Notes under the pieces: generated by a model
What the model saw: only the letters and a program-made list of their open reading frames with translations
What the model was told of the DNA's origin: nothing
Databases searched by the model: none
Part shown: one piece after another, positions 42,939 through 51,159 of the stretch
Position numbering within the stretch: the stretch's first letter is position 1
Layout of the letters: every line of letters starts with the position of its first letter
Program-made: the position numbers and the translations under genes
NCBI RefSeq assembly: GCF_963676815.1
Contig: NZ_OY781365.1
Location: 5,242,501-5,306,500, forward strand
Direction: 5' to 3'
Length of the DNA stretch: 64,000 bases
Origin: an uncultured Draconibacterium sp.
Lineage (GTDB): Bacteria > Bacteroidota > Bacteroidia > Bacteroidales > Prolixibacteraceae

Positions 42939-44201
42939 TTAGAACGAGAATCCAAGTTCTAATTCAAACTGATTCATTTCAATGTCGATGGTTTGTCCTG
43001 ATGGAGGATCCATTGGATTAAAACCTTCAACATTGCTGTTCATTGCATAATTCATTGCCAGGTGGAATTTATTACCACTTTTTCCTACTTCTTTTGACAG
43101 ACCTAATGCAATTTGATTTTGAATTACACCCGGAGCCAAGATATTGAACATCACTTCTGATTCTGAAATTGGATTTTCGCCAATCGAAAGTCCGGCACGG
43201 AATTCCCAAGTGTCAACACCGGCATAATTTAAACCAAGTTTGTAAACAAAAATATTTTCCCATCCGAAACCTGCACCTTCTTCAGTTCCAAGAGGCGAAG
43301 TCATCAGGTTAGGAAGCATCGGATTTCCAATCGAATTTACATCGCCAAACATAATTTGTTTTACGTCGGCCATTACAGTAAAGTCTTCAACCATTTCCCA
43401 TGCAAAACCTAATGTCCAGCTTGATGGAATATCGAAATCACCTTCTTCTGCAAACAATCCTGCATAATCGTCGAACTCGCTCATCCAAACTTTTGACTGG
43501 TAGGTAACACCAATACTAAAATTGTCGGCCAGTTGTCCGAGGTAACCAATTTTAAATCCGTATCCGAATCCGCTGTCGGTTCCGTTACCTGAAAGAGCTG
43601 ATGGATTAGAAGAAAAAGCACCAAAAGCAGTAAGTCCTTTTGCTTCGAAATACTGATAGGCCAAAACTCCGGTTACACCAATACTATGTTTTTCGCCCAG
43701 TTTTTGCGAGTAAGTAATATTACCAAACATTTGCGCAAGGTTAACTCCGGTGGTTTCCGAAGTTGGATCGTAAAACGTAGCTGTTGGATAATCTGTATTC
43801 ATCCCACCGTTTCCGAATAGGGCAGCAGAAATACTAGAGTTATCGCTTACCATCCAGTTGGCACCGACTGAAGGCATCAGGAATAATTTGCTGTCGCTTT
43901 CAATGGTTCCGGGCATTAAACCAAACGTACCTTCCATACCCGATGGATTTCCGGTAACGGTGTATTTCCTGTTTGGATTAAAAAAGTTAACGCCCAACTG
44001 GTATTGCGTTCCTAAAAATACGTTTCCGGCAGGGTTTCCGTTAATTAACGATCCCTGGTAAAATGCAATTCCGGCACCGGCTAATCCTTTGTTAATTGTG
44101 CCGTAGCCAACGCTAAAATAACCATCGGTTGCCAGGGTTTGGAAAGAAATTAACAATCCGGCCATAACGACCAGCATAGTCTTTAAGTTTAAGTGTTTCA
44201 T
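42939..44201 (-). CDS. OmpP1/FadL/TodX outer-membrane transporter
   Basis: 420 residues: signal peptide (first 24 residues, LLISFQTLA), then the FadL N-terminus DGYFSVGYGTINKGLAGAG (hatch) and alternating beta-strand segments to a C-terminal aromatic residue (ELELGFSF). FadL-family channels move hydrophobic compounds such as long-chain fatty acids or aromatic hydrocarbons across the outer membrane. The C-terminal Phe is the usual signal for barrel assembly. It is divergent from the large carboxykinase-like gene. Confidence 0.92.
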   Translation of the reverse strand: MKHLNLKTMLVVMAGLLISFQTLATDGYFSVGYGTINKGLAGAGIAFYQGSLINGNPAGNVFLGTQYQLGVNFFNPNRKYTVTGNPSGMEGTFGLMPGTIESDSKLFLMPSVGANWMVSDNSSISAALFGNGGMNTDYPTATFYDPTSETTGVNLAQMFGNITYSQKLGEKHSIGVTGVLAYQYFEAKGLTAFGAFSSNPSALSGNGTDSGFGYGFKIGYLGQLADNFSIGVTYQSKVWMSEFDDYAGLFAEEGDFDIPSSWTLGFAWEMVEDFTVMADVKQIMFGDVNSIGNPMLPNLMTSPLGTEEGAGFGWENIFVYKLGLNYAGVDTWEFRAGLSIGENPISESEVMFNILAPGVIQNQIALGLSKEVGKSGNKFHLAMNYAMNSNVEGFNPMDPPSGQTIDIEMNQFELELGFSF

Positions 44202-44365
44202 TATAATTAATTTTTTAGGTTATGGTAAATCAGAACTGAGTTGTAAGTTAATTTTAGTAACAATTCCAGATGATCATATGTTTATGATTTTCTTCAATTT
44301 ACCATTAAATTATTCAATGTTGCCGCAAAGGTATTTCTGAAATTATTTTAGCATTAACGAGCGCT

Positions 44366-44381
44366 TATGATACATATCATA
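44366..44381. promoter_or_regulatory. CRP/FNR-type operator candidate
   Basis: TATGATACATATCATA is a perfect 7-bp-arm palindrome with the TGAT-N4-ATCA core of FNR-family sites. It lies about 137 bases before the carboxykinase promoter and 165 before fadL. Confidence 0.45.
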
Positions 44382-44537
44382 TGAGTAACATTGAGGAGAA
44401 AGTCACGTATATCGATTGAAAAGCAAAATCGTTACATTTTGTTAGAATAATATGCCGTAGGGTTAACAAAACAATAAAGAATTGCTGCTTTATGGTTAAT
44501 TAAGAAATTTCATGAGATTGATAAAACTTCAATTCTG

Positions 44538-44545
44538 TATTTTTG
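44538..44545 (+). promoter_or_regulatory. Promoter of the PPi-PEPCK gene
   Basis: TATTTTTG matches TAnnTTTG; TTG at 44518-44520 lies 17 bases upstream. The leader would be about 20 bases. Confidence 0.5.
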
Positions 44546-44570
44546 TTTAAGGATTAGAAATATAAATATT

Positions 44571-47500
44571 ATGCGAAAAAAATCTGCTCCCTCAAAACAG
44601 ACTAAAAGAGATCGCCGGGATATGATTCAATACATTAATCTGCAGTTGGCCGCATTAGGGCAACCAACGTTTAATGACGATTCAGACTCAGGCACTAAAT
44701 ATGCCAATTCAAAATTTCAGGCATTAACCGAAGGCCTGGTAAAAAGTTTTCAGGAAAAATCGCGTTTGCTGAGCGAACACATGTCGCCGGCAGATGCCCG
44801 TATTCAGAACTTTATTGATGATTACCTGAAAGAAATTGAATTTAAAAAACCGTATCGTTTACCCAATAATACGTTGGTATTAAACCAGAAGAAAATGGCA
44901 CGCGAGTTAAGTTTGCCGCCCAACGGTACCGAGTTTAAAAGTGATTTGTTGAGTTCGTATCGATTAAAGCAGGGGATTTTGAACAATCCTGCCAAAGATA
45001 AACGAACAACAAAAGGAACTTTTCATATTGTGCGTGGCGGACTTCCGGTTCCTCTCGACAAAAAAGAAGTACCAAAAACAACTTTTGCACACCTGTTACA
45101 TGCAGCTGTTAATCCAACTGATGAGTTGATGACCTTGCCGTTTACTTCGGCGCAGGACGAACGGGCAAAAGTAATTGTTTCGTTATTACTGCGCCCTGTG
45201 GTTTGTCCTGAAGTACCTGGAATTGTTAACGAAAAGAGTATGGAAGTGCGCTTTTTTGCGCCCGGCAGTTTAGTTAGTAACCTCGACTTTGTGGAGACCA
45301 TTTTTGGTAATGCCGGCGACCCGAACCTGGCAGTAAACGATGCAGCACTCGATGTTGAGCACTGGACCGGGCACACCGGATGTATAATATTAGCACCACA
45401 CCTTACTAAATTAAAAAAGAAAGATGTTGGTCTTCCACACTACGATGACGCTTCTGAACGTCAGAAACGCGAAGGAATGTGCTGGAAAGATGAAAATGAG
45501 TTATACAACGATGGCGGTGCATTTAAGATTACCTGCCGCGATGACAGGGGAGTTGTTGTTACCCTGATTGCCGATAACTATTTTGGTTACTCGAAAAAAG
45601 AAATTAAAACGCAGATAAGCTACTCAGCCAATCTTTATGGTTTGGTGGAAGAGGAGCACGCCGGAGGCGCCATCGCTTTTCCGCGCGGGAATATGAGCGA
45701 CAGTGTTTTTGGTGCTCATTTCACTAAAAAGTTTGATCAGCCTTACTCGTTTGATGAAGCTAAAAAACTGCTAGGCAGCCGCATTGAGGTTCAGGAAGGA
45801 AATTATGCGATCGATAAAAAATATCCGGATGTAGTTTATATACCTGAAAATGCCGACATTGATGTGGAGAAAAGTTCGGTTAGCTGGAAATACAAAAATA
45901 AAGATTACAGCTTAAAACTATCGCCAAACAAAGTTTATGTACATCCAACCGGGCACAAATTTCAGTTGGTAAAACATCCAACTCAGGCACTTTGGCGTAT
46001 AATCGATACGGCTCCCGAGGGAATGTTCTGCCATAAACCAAGTACCGTTTCAGGAGGCGGAAAATCAGAGATCTCCAAGTCGATGCAAAATGCCATAAAA
46101 TTCGGATCTTTCTATATCGAAAACCTTGAGTTGGTGGAAAATATGGTGGATGAAATCATTAATAAAGACTACTCGGACCGGTGGAAAAATGTTCGTCCTG
46201 ATGCGGACCCGTCACGTTCGTTCCTTAGTAAAGAACGTACTTTAGGATCGGCTGTAAAATTGTTAACTCCTTCCGATCAATACAGCGACGAGTATAATAA
46301 ATTCCTAAAAGATTTGCCTGACAATGTTCGCACGCTGGCATTTTTTGTAAAACGCCACTATCGCGGAAACGAAGAACGAGGATTGAAATGGCGCGAGTTG
46401 TTTAATGTTGAAATTGTAAATGGCCGCCCCGGAAATGTGTTGCGTTACAAACACAACCCAATTACGGCAAGTTATGTGCGTATTGGTTTTAACGAAGAAG
46501 GCCGCTGGTATTTACATAAACTGCGTTCTGATTTTGTTCCGTCGATGAAAATTCAAACAGAAGATGATATTTCGGCCACCATTACGGTACCGTCGAACAT
46601 GTTGAAAGATTTGAATAAGGAATACGATAACCCGAGTGTGAAACTGGTAGCTAACTGTGAAAGTTATTTGTTCCAGCGCCCGGATGAAGCGGTAATAAGA
46701 GGTTACGATAAAGAAGCCGAAAAGGAAATTGTGGACAACAATACTTTCCTTACTAATTATGAACCTTTATCGCGCGAGAACGCCATAGAGCTGATTGACG
46801 ATGCTATTAGCTTTGAGAAATATACTAAACCGGTAAAAAACTTTATTAAAGAAGTGGCTGCCGGAGATGGCGACAATTATTTCGTTACTCCTTCTCATCC
46901 ACGAATTGTAGATGGCGAGCCAACGAAAAATCCACGTTATTTGCAACGTAACATTTTTAAAGAAGAAACACAGGATGCATACCTTGGCGAAATTGGTGTG
47001 CGTTTGTATCGTAAAATAAAAGACAAAGATCCTGTGGTATGGCCGGTAAATGCTGTTTTACCCGGACGAAGAAACAACCCTGCAGACAAAAAAGCGGGCA
47101 TTCGCCCATTGGCAGTTTACAACCCGATACATTACCAGGAGTTGCCTGAATTGTTTATGGATTTTATTGCAAGTATCACTGGAAAGTCGCCGTCAACAAC
47201 GGGTGCCGGACTGGAAGGTGCGCTTACAAAAGGGCCGTTTAACATGTTGGTGCCAACCACCGATTTGAACAACGCCTTGTTGTCGTATATTCTTACCGAA
47301 TACCAGGGATTTAGTTCGGCAGCCGGTTATATTGGTTCCGAGAACCGTTTTGATCATGATATCAGTATTCTTATTCCTGAGATTTGGGCACGTTTGGTTC
47401 CTGAAGATCGCGATCCGAAAAAACTGATTGAAAATGGTTGTTTGGAAAAACTCGAAGATTTTGAATACGAAGGGAAGAAAGTTTTGGCAAGCCGATTAGG

Positions 47501-48047
47501 CTACCGAATTACCGAAAATTTTGCTTTCCGTTGTATGAACCGTTTGTTCGACGAACCCTTGGCAGTTTTTAACCAACGCATGTTAAAACCCGAGCTTCAG
47601 GGAATGGAAGATTATGTTGACGGTATAAATAATATTACCGAAGCAATGCAACGTGCTGCGCTCCCATTTTTCGAAGATGGAAGTGTTGAGGCAGCTATTC
47701 CGCCGCTGAAGGTATTATTGCATGTTATGGCTTATGGTCATTACGAAGGTAAGGATATAAGTGATCCGGAATTGCGCAAAATGTTTGAACGGGAAGAGGT
47801 GCTCAAAAGCGATTGGTACAAAGCCCGTTTAAAACTGAAGCAAGATAAGGAAATGGCATTTCTTGTGGAGCAAATTGGTTATCTCGAGGACTTTAGAAAC
47901 AACGAGAATAATGCAGCACTGGTAGCCGAAATGGATATTGACGGTCGATTGAAAAAAGCAAAAGAACGCTTAAAATATGTAGAATCGAAACAATATCTGA
48001 AAGAGCTGGTTGGTACAATTGGTGTCGATCCGCTGTGTAAAAAGTAA
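44571..48047 (+). CDS. Probable PPi-dependent phosphoenolpyruvate carboxykinase (1158 aa)
   Basis: A very large soluble protein without signal peptide or membrane helices. The P-loop-like motif SGGGKSE (494-500, in KPSTVSGGGKSEISKS) and the length of about 1150 match PPi-type PEPCK, described in Entamoeba and Propionibacterium, which makes PEP from oxaloacetate and pyrophosphate. That family is far larger than ATP- or GTP-PEPCK (about 530-620). Other blocks: TGHTGCIILAPHL (about 266-278), DNYFGYSKKE (335-344), AGGAIAFPRGN (364-374). I recall the family rather than having aligned it. It has its own promoter and terminator; a FadL gene is divergent. It would let this organism gain PEP from PPi waste. 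Confidence 0.62.
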   Translation: MRKKSAPSKQTKRDRRDMIQYINLQLAALGQPTFNDDSDSGTKYANSKFQALTEGLVKSFQEKSRLLSEHMSPADARIQNFIDDYLKEIEFKKPYRLPNNTLVLNQKKMARELSLPPNGTEFKSDLLSSYRLKQGILNNPAKDKRTTKGTFHIVRGGLPVPLDKKEVPKTTFAHLLHAAVNPTDELMTLPFTSAQDERAKVIVSLLLRPVVCPEVPGIVNEKSMEVRFFAPGSLVSNLDFVETIFGNAGDPNLAVNDAALDVEHWTGHTGCIILAPHLTKLKKKDVGLPHYDDASERQKREGMCWKDENELYNDGGAFKITCRDDRGVVVTLIADNYFGYSKKEIKTQISYSANLYGLVEEEHAGGAIAFPRGNMSDSVFGAHFTKKFDQPYSFDEAKKLLGSRIEVQEGNYAIDKKYPDVVYIPENADIDVEKSSVSWKYKNKDYSLKLSPNKVYVHPTGHKFQLVKHPTQALWRIIDTAPEGMFCHKPSTVSGGGKSEISKSMQNAIKFGSFYIENLELVENMVDEIINKDYSDRWKNVRPDADPSRSFLSKERTLGSAVKLLTPSDQYSDEYNKFLKDLPDNVRTLAFFVKRHYRGNEERGLKWRELFNVEIVNGRPGNVLRYKHNPITASYVRIGFNEEGRWYLHKLRSDFVPSMKIQTEDDISATITVPSNMLKDLNKEYDNPSVKLVANCESYLFQRPDEAVIRGYDKEAEKEIVDNNTFLTNYEPLSRENAIELIDDAISFEKYTKPVKNFIKEVAAGDGDNYFVTPSHPRIVDGEPTKNPRYLQRNIFKEETQDAYLGEIGVRLYRKIKDKDPVVWPVNAVLPGRRNNPADKKAGIRPLAVYNPIHYQELPELFMDFIASITGKSPSTTGAGLEGALTKGPFNMLVPTTDLNNALLSYILTEYQGFSSAAGYIGSENRFDHDISILIPEIWARLVPEDRDPKKLIENGCLEKLEDFEYEGKKVLASRLGYRITENFAFRCMNRLFDEPLAVFNQRMLKPELQGMEDYVDGINNITEAMQRAALPFFEDGSVEAAIPPLKVLLHVMAYGHYEGKDISDPELRKMFEREEVLKSDWYKARLKLKQDKEMAFLVEQIGYLEDFRNNENNAALVAEMDIDGRLKKAKERLKYVESKQYLKELVGTIGVDPLCKK

Positions 48048-48072
48048 TTATAATATTCAAATAGAAAATAGG

Positions 48073-48108
48073 GATTCCGGTTGTGTATAACGATCGGAAT
48101 CTTTTTTT
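48073..48108 (+). terminator. Rho-independent terminator after PPi-PEPCK
   Basis: GATTCCG/CGGAATC stem with a 15-base loop and T7. Confidence 0.88.
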
Positions 48109-48177
48109 ATCCTTTTTTTCAAAAAAAAATGTAACTATCCGTTTTCAGCTTTACTAAATAGAAAAATACACTGGAAA

Positions 48178-48690
48178 GTGACGAAAGAAGAGAAGTTTAA
48201 CAAAATTGTATCTGAAAATAGCGAGCGGATCCGCAATATCTGCAGGTACTACAATTCAAATGGCGAAGATCAGAAAGATATGTACCAGGAGGTGCTAGTA
48301 AATATCTGGAAAAGTCTCGACAGTTTCAGGGGTGATTCAGCAATGAGTACCTGGGTTTACCGGGTGACTGTAAACACGTCGTTAACATATACCGGAAAGG
48401 CTTTCAGACATATGAAATTGATGGTAAACAGCGACACAACCAACCTGAACTCCATTCTCGATGATGAAAACCTGAAACAAAAACTGGCTGAGGAAAAGCT
48501 GCTTGATCGCATGCAGCTTGAGCTTAATCAGCTGTCGGTAATCGATAAAGCATTGATATCGCTGATGCTCGAAGGGCTGTCGATGAAAGAGATTGCCGAG
48601 GTTATTGGTATTACCGAGCCAAATGTAAAGGTGAAGATTCATCGAATTAAATCGCAATTAAAAGAAAAGCTGAAAGGAGAACAATTATGA
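48178..48690 (+). CDS. ECF-type RNA polymerase sigma factor
   Basis: 170 residues starting with GTG. Region 2: DQKDMYQEVLVNIWKSLDSF (core binding, about 32-51) and STWVYRVTVNTSL. Region 4: LSVIDKALISLMLEGLSMKE, then IAEVIGITEPNVKVKIHRIKSQL (HTH, about 137-159). No extra domains. The stop overlaps the start of the next gene by four bases (ATGA), so a membrane partner is translated together with it. The stimulus is unknown. Confidence 0.93.
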   Translation: MTKEEKFNKIVSENSERIRNICRYYNSNGEDQKDMYQEVLVNIWKSLDSFRGDSAMSTWVYRVTVNTSLTYTGKAFRHMKLMVNSDTTNLNSILDDENLKQKLAEEKLLDRMQLELNQLSVIDKALISLMLEGLSMKEIAEVIGITEPNVKVKIHRIKSQLKEKLKGEQL

Positions 48691-49220
48691 CCGCACATGA
48701 ATTTGATACCAACCTGAGTAAATTAACCGGGAAACTGAAAAAGGAAGACAGACAGTATGCCACTATAGTAAAAGCAATTCAGATTTTTTACTGGATTTTT
48801 ATTCCTTTGTTTATAGTGCGTACGATTAGGTACTACACAGATTCGCATAGCATCAACGATTTAATAAGTGGTGTTGCATTAGTAATAGGATTTTTGATAA
48901 TTGCACTCACGTTTCGTAAATATTACAAAGAGTACCAATATGTTGATTATTCATTGCCCACACTCGAAATGCTGAAAAAGGCTGCATATCGTTACCAGCC
49001 TTTTCAGAAAAGGGGATTATGGATTATTCCGGGCTTGTTATTGATGGATATGGGTTTAACTTTTGAAGGCTTTGGTGAAGGCAAATCTGTACTCGACTCC
49101 CAAATATTTTTTCTTGGATCGATATTATTTGGAGTTGTAATCGGACTGGTGATTTGGTATTTTAAATACAAACCATTACGCGACAAAATTCTAGAAATGG
49201 TTAAAGAAATTGAGCATTAA
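48687..49220 (+). CDS. Four-helix membrane protein, putative anti-sigma factor
   Basis: 177 residues. An N-terminal cytosolic part of about 28 residues (FDTNLSKLTGKLKKEDRQYA) is followed by four predicted membrane helices: about 31-48 (IQIFYWIFIPLFIVRTI), 57-75 (ISGVALVIGFLIIALTF), 110-127 (LWIIPGLLLMDMGLTF) and 138-160 (IFFLGSILFGVVIGLVIWYF). The coupling to the sigma gene by ATGA overlap suggests that it binds the sigma factor. It has no zinc-type ASD or FecR domain, so it would be an unusual anti-sigma. The role is inferred from position. Confidence 0.65.
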   Translation: MTAHEFDTNLSKLTGKLKKEDRQYATIVKAIQIFYWIFIPLFIVRTIRYYTDSHSINDLISGVALVIGFLIIALTFRKYYKEYQYVDYSLPTLEMLKKAAYRYQPFQKRGLWIIPGLLLMDMGLTFEGFGEGKSVLDSQIFFLGSILFGVVIGLVIWYFKYKPLRDKILEMVKEIEH

Positions 49221-49304
49221 TCCGATGTAAAAAAATTTTGGAAACAGGTAAGTTTATTCAGCGCAATAAATGCCAAAATATTATTGAAATAGATTTTTTA
49301 TGAA

Positions 49305-49359
49305 TTTAGGAGATTTAAAAACTGATAGCTTTTCAAGTTTATAAATCTCCTAAAATTTT
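49305..49359. terminator. Terminator between the sigma operon and ggt
   Basis: A perfect 13-bp stem TTTAGGAGATTTA/TAAATCTCCTAAA with a 24-base loop, followed by ATTTTT on the plus strand. It probably serves both convergent units. Confidence 0.7.
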
Positions 49360-51044
49360 TAATAGCCTGCCGCCTGTCCGTCTTTTCTCGATTCGGAAGC
49401 CCCGTAATATACTTTGTTTTCTTTATCCCACATTATCGCCTGGTAACCACCGTAAGGTCCAAGTGCATATCCAATGCGGTGTCCCTTGCTCATTAGTTCG
49501 CGAATAGTTTGGTATTCAAATCCACTCTCCAGTGAAACGCGTCCGCCGTCGTTCATTTTTTCGCCGGTCGGCTGGCTCGATCCGTCGTGGCTGATACGTG
49601 GTGCATCGCCTGCTTCCTGCAGATTCATTCCAAAGTCGATCAGGTTGCAAACAATCTGAACATGTCCTTGTGGTTGCATGGCACCACCCATTAATCCAAA
49701 ACTAATGTATGGTTCGCCATCTTTTGTTATAAATGCCGGAATAATAGTATGGAACGGGCGCTTGTGTGGTTCGTAAACATTCATGTGGTCTTCTTCCAGT
49801 GCAAAGAGTTCTCCACGGTCTTGTAGGATAAATCCAAGTTTTCCCGGCGTCATTCCCGAGCCCATTCCGCGGTAATTACTTTGAATTAGCGAAACCATGT
49901 TGCCGTCTTTATCAGCAGTGGTCAGATAGATTGTGTTCCCTTGTTCCAGTTCGCCGGCAGGATAGGAGCGCGCTGCACGATTTTCGTTAATCAGTGCTGC
50001 TCTTTCTTTTCCGTATTCTTTCGAGATCAGTTCATCAATTGGCAAGTCGTTGAAATCCATATCGGAATAATATTTCGCACGATCTTCGTAAGCCAGCTTT
50101 TTTGCCTCAATAAAATGATGCATGTATTCTGGTGAGCCAAAACCCATGCTCGCAATATCGTAGTTCTCCAGTATGTTTAACATCTGTAGTACCGCAGTTC
50201 CCTGTCCGTTTGGAGGTAGCTCCCAAACATCGTATCCGCGGTAGTTGGTTGAAATAGGTTCTACCCACTCTGAGTGATGGTCTTCAAAGTCTTTCATGCT
50301 TAAAAAACCGCCCTGTTCACGAACATATTCTACAATCTTTTCGGCAATCTCACCTTTGTAAAATACATCTCGGCCCTGTTCTGCAATCAATTTAAAGGTG
50401 TTGGCCAGGTATGGATTTTTAAATACTTCACCTTTTAGGGGAGCTTTTCCATCGGGCATAAAAATCTCTTCAAATCCCGGGTACTGACTTAAAAAGGTGC
50501 TGCGCCCCCAGTAATAAGCAATAAGTTCGGTTAGCGGGAATCCGTTTTCGGCATACGATATAGCAGGATCCAAGACTTCTTTCATTGGCAGGCTGCCAAA
50601 TTTATTGTGTAGTTCGAACCAGCCGTCAACACAACCCGGCACTGAAACCGGAAGGGGGCCGTATGACGGAATTTTTTCATAACCGTTTTCCTTAAAATAG
50701 TCGAGTGTTAATTCGTAAGGCGATCGACCGCTGGCATTTAAGCCGTACAGTTTTTTTGTTTTTGCATCCCAAACAATGGCAAACAAGTCGCCGCCCATGC
50801 CGTTTCCGGTGGGTTCTACCAAACCCAGAACCGTATTGGCTGCAATGGCTGCATCGATGGCATTTCCGCCGGCTTTTAAAATGTCAAGCGCCGCTTGTGT
50901 GGCCAGCGGCTGGCTGGTACACGCCATTCCGTTTTGTGCGATTACTTCGCTGCGTGTGGCAAAAGTAAGTCCTGTAATTCGGTCTTGTGCAATTAATTGA
51001 AAGGCTAAAACAATGGTAAAGAGTGACAATGCAATTTTTTTCAT
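49359..51044 (-). CDS. ggt: Gamma-glutamyltransferase
   Basis: 561 residues: signal peptide (MKKIALSLFTIVLAFQLIAQ), GMACTSQPLATQAALDILKAGGNAIDAAIA, EPTGNGMGGD, and the autoprocessing Thr371 in GNTIYLTTADKDGN, which becomes the N-terminal nucleophile of the small subunit. Also SNYRGMGSGM and GLMGGAMQPQGHVQ. The exported heterodimer cleaves glutathione and gamma-glutamyl amides. It is divergent from the nuclease gene by 115 bases. Confidence 0.95.
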   Translation of the reverse strand: MKKIALSLFTIVLAFQLIAQDRITGLTFATRSEVIAQNGMACTSQPLATQAALDILKAGGNAIDAAIAANTVLGLVEPTGNGMGGDLFAIVWDAKTKKLYGLNASGRSPYELTLDYFKENGYEKIPSYGPLPVSVPGCVDGWFELHNKFGSLPMKEVLDPAISYAENGFPLTELIAYYWGRSTFLSQYPGFEEIFMPDGKAPLKGEVFKNPYLANTFKLIAEQGRDVFYKGEIAEKIVEYVREQGGFLSMKDFEDHHSEWVEPISTNYRGYDVWELPPNGQGTAVLQMLNILENYDIASMGFGSPEYMHHFIEAKKLAYEDRAKYYSDMDFNDLPIDELISKEYGKERAALINENRAARSYPAGELEQGNTIYLTTADKDGNMVSLIQSNYRGMGSGMTPGKLGFILQDRGELFALEEDHMNVYEPHKRPFHTIIPAFITKDGEPYISFGLMGGAMQPQGHVQIVCNLIDFGMNLQEAGDAPRISHDGSSQPTGEKMNDGGRVSLESGFEYQTIRELMSKGHRIGYALGPYGGYQAIMWDKENKVYYGASESRKDGQAAGY

Positions 51045-51159
51045 GTTGTGAAAGAATGATTTAAATAAAAGGTTTTAACGAAAGCTCTAATTTAAGAAAA
51101 TTTTATTGCATCAAATTCTTGTTTATTCAGGCTAAACTATGAACTTTAAACCCTGAACG

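Larger units (their letters stand above)
44202..44570. other. Divergent regulatory region, FadL / PPi-PEPCK
   Basis: 369 bases without a gene. It holds the FNR-like palindrome at 44366-44381 and the octamer ATCATATG at 44273-44280, repeated within the palindrome's right flank. A promoter for the downstream gene is at 44538. Confidence 0.5.
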
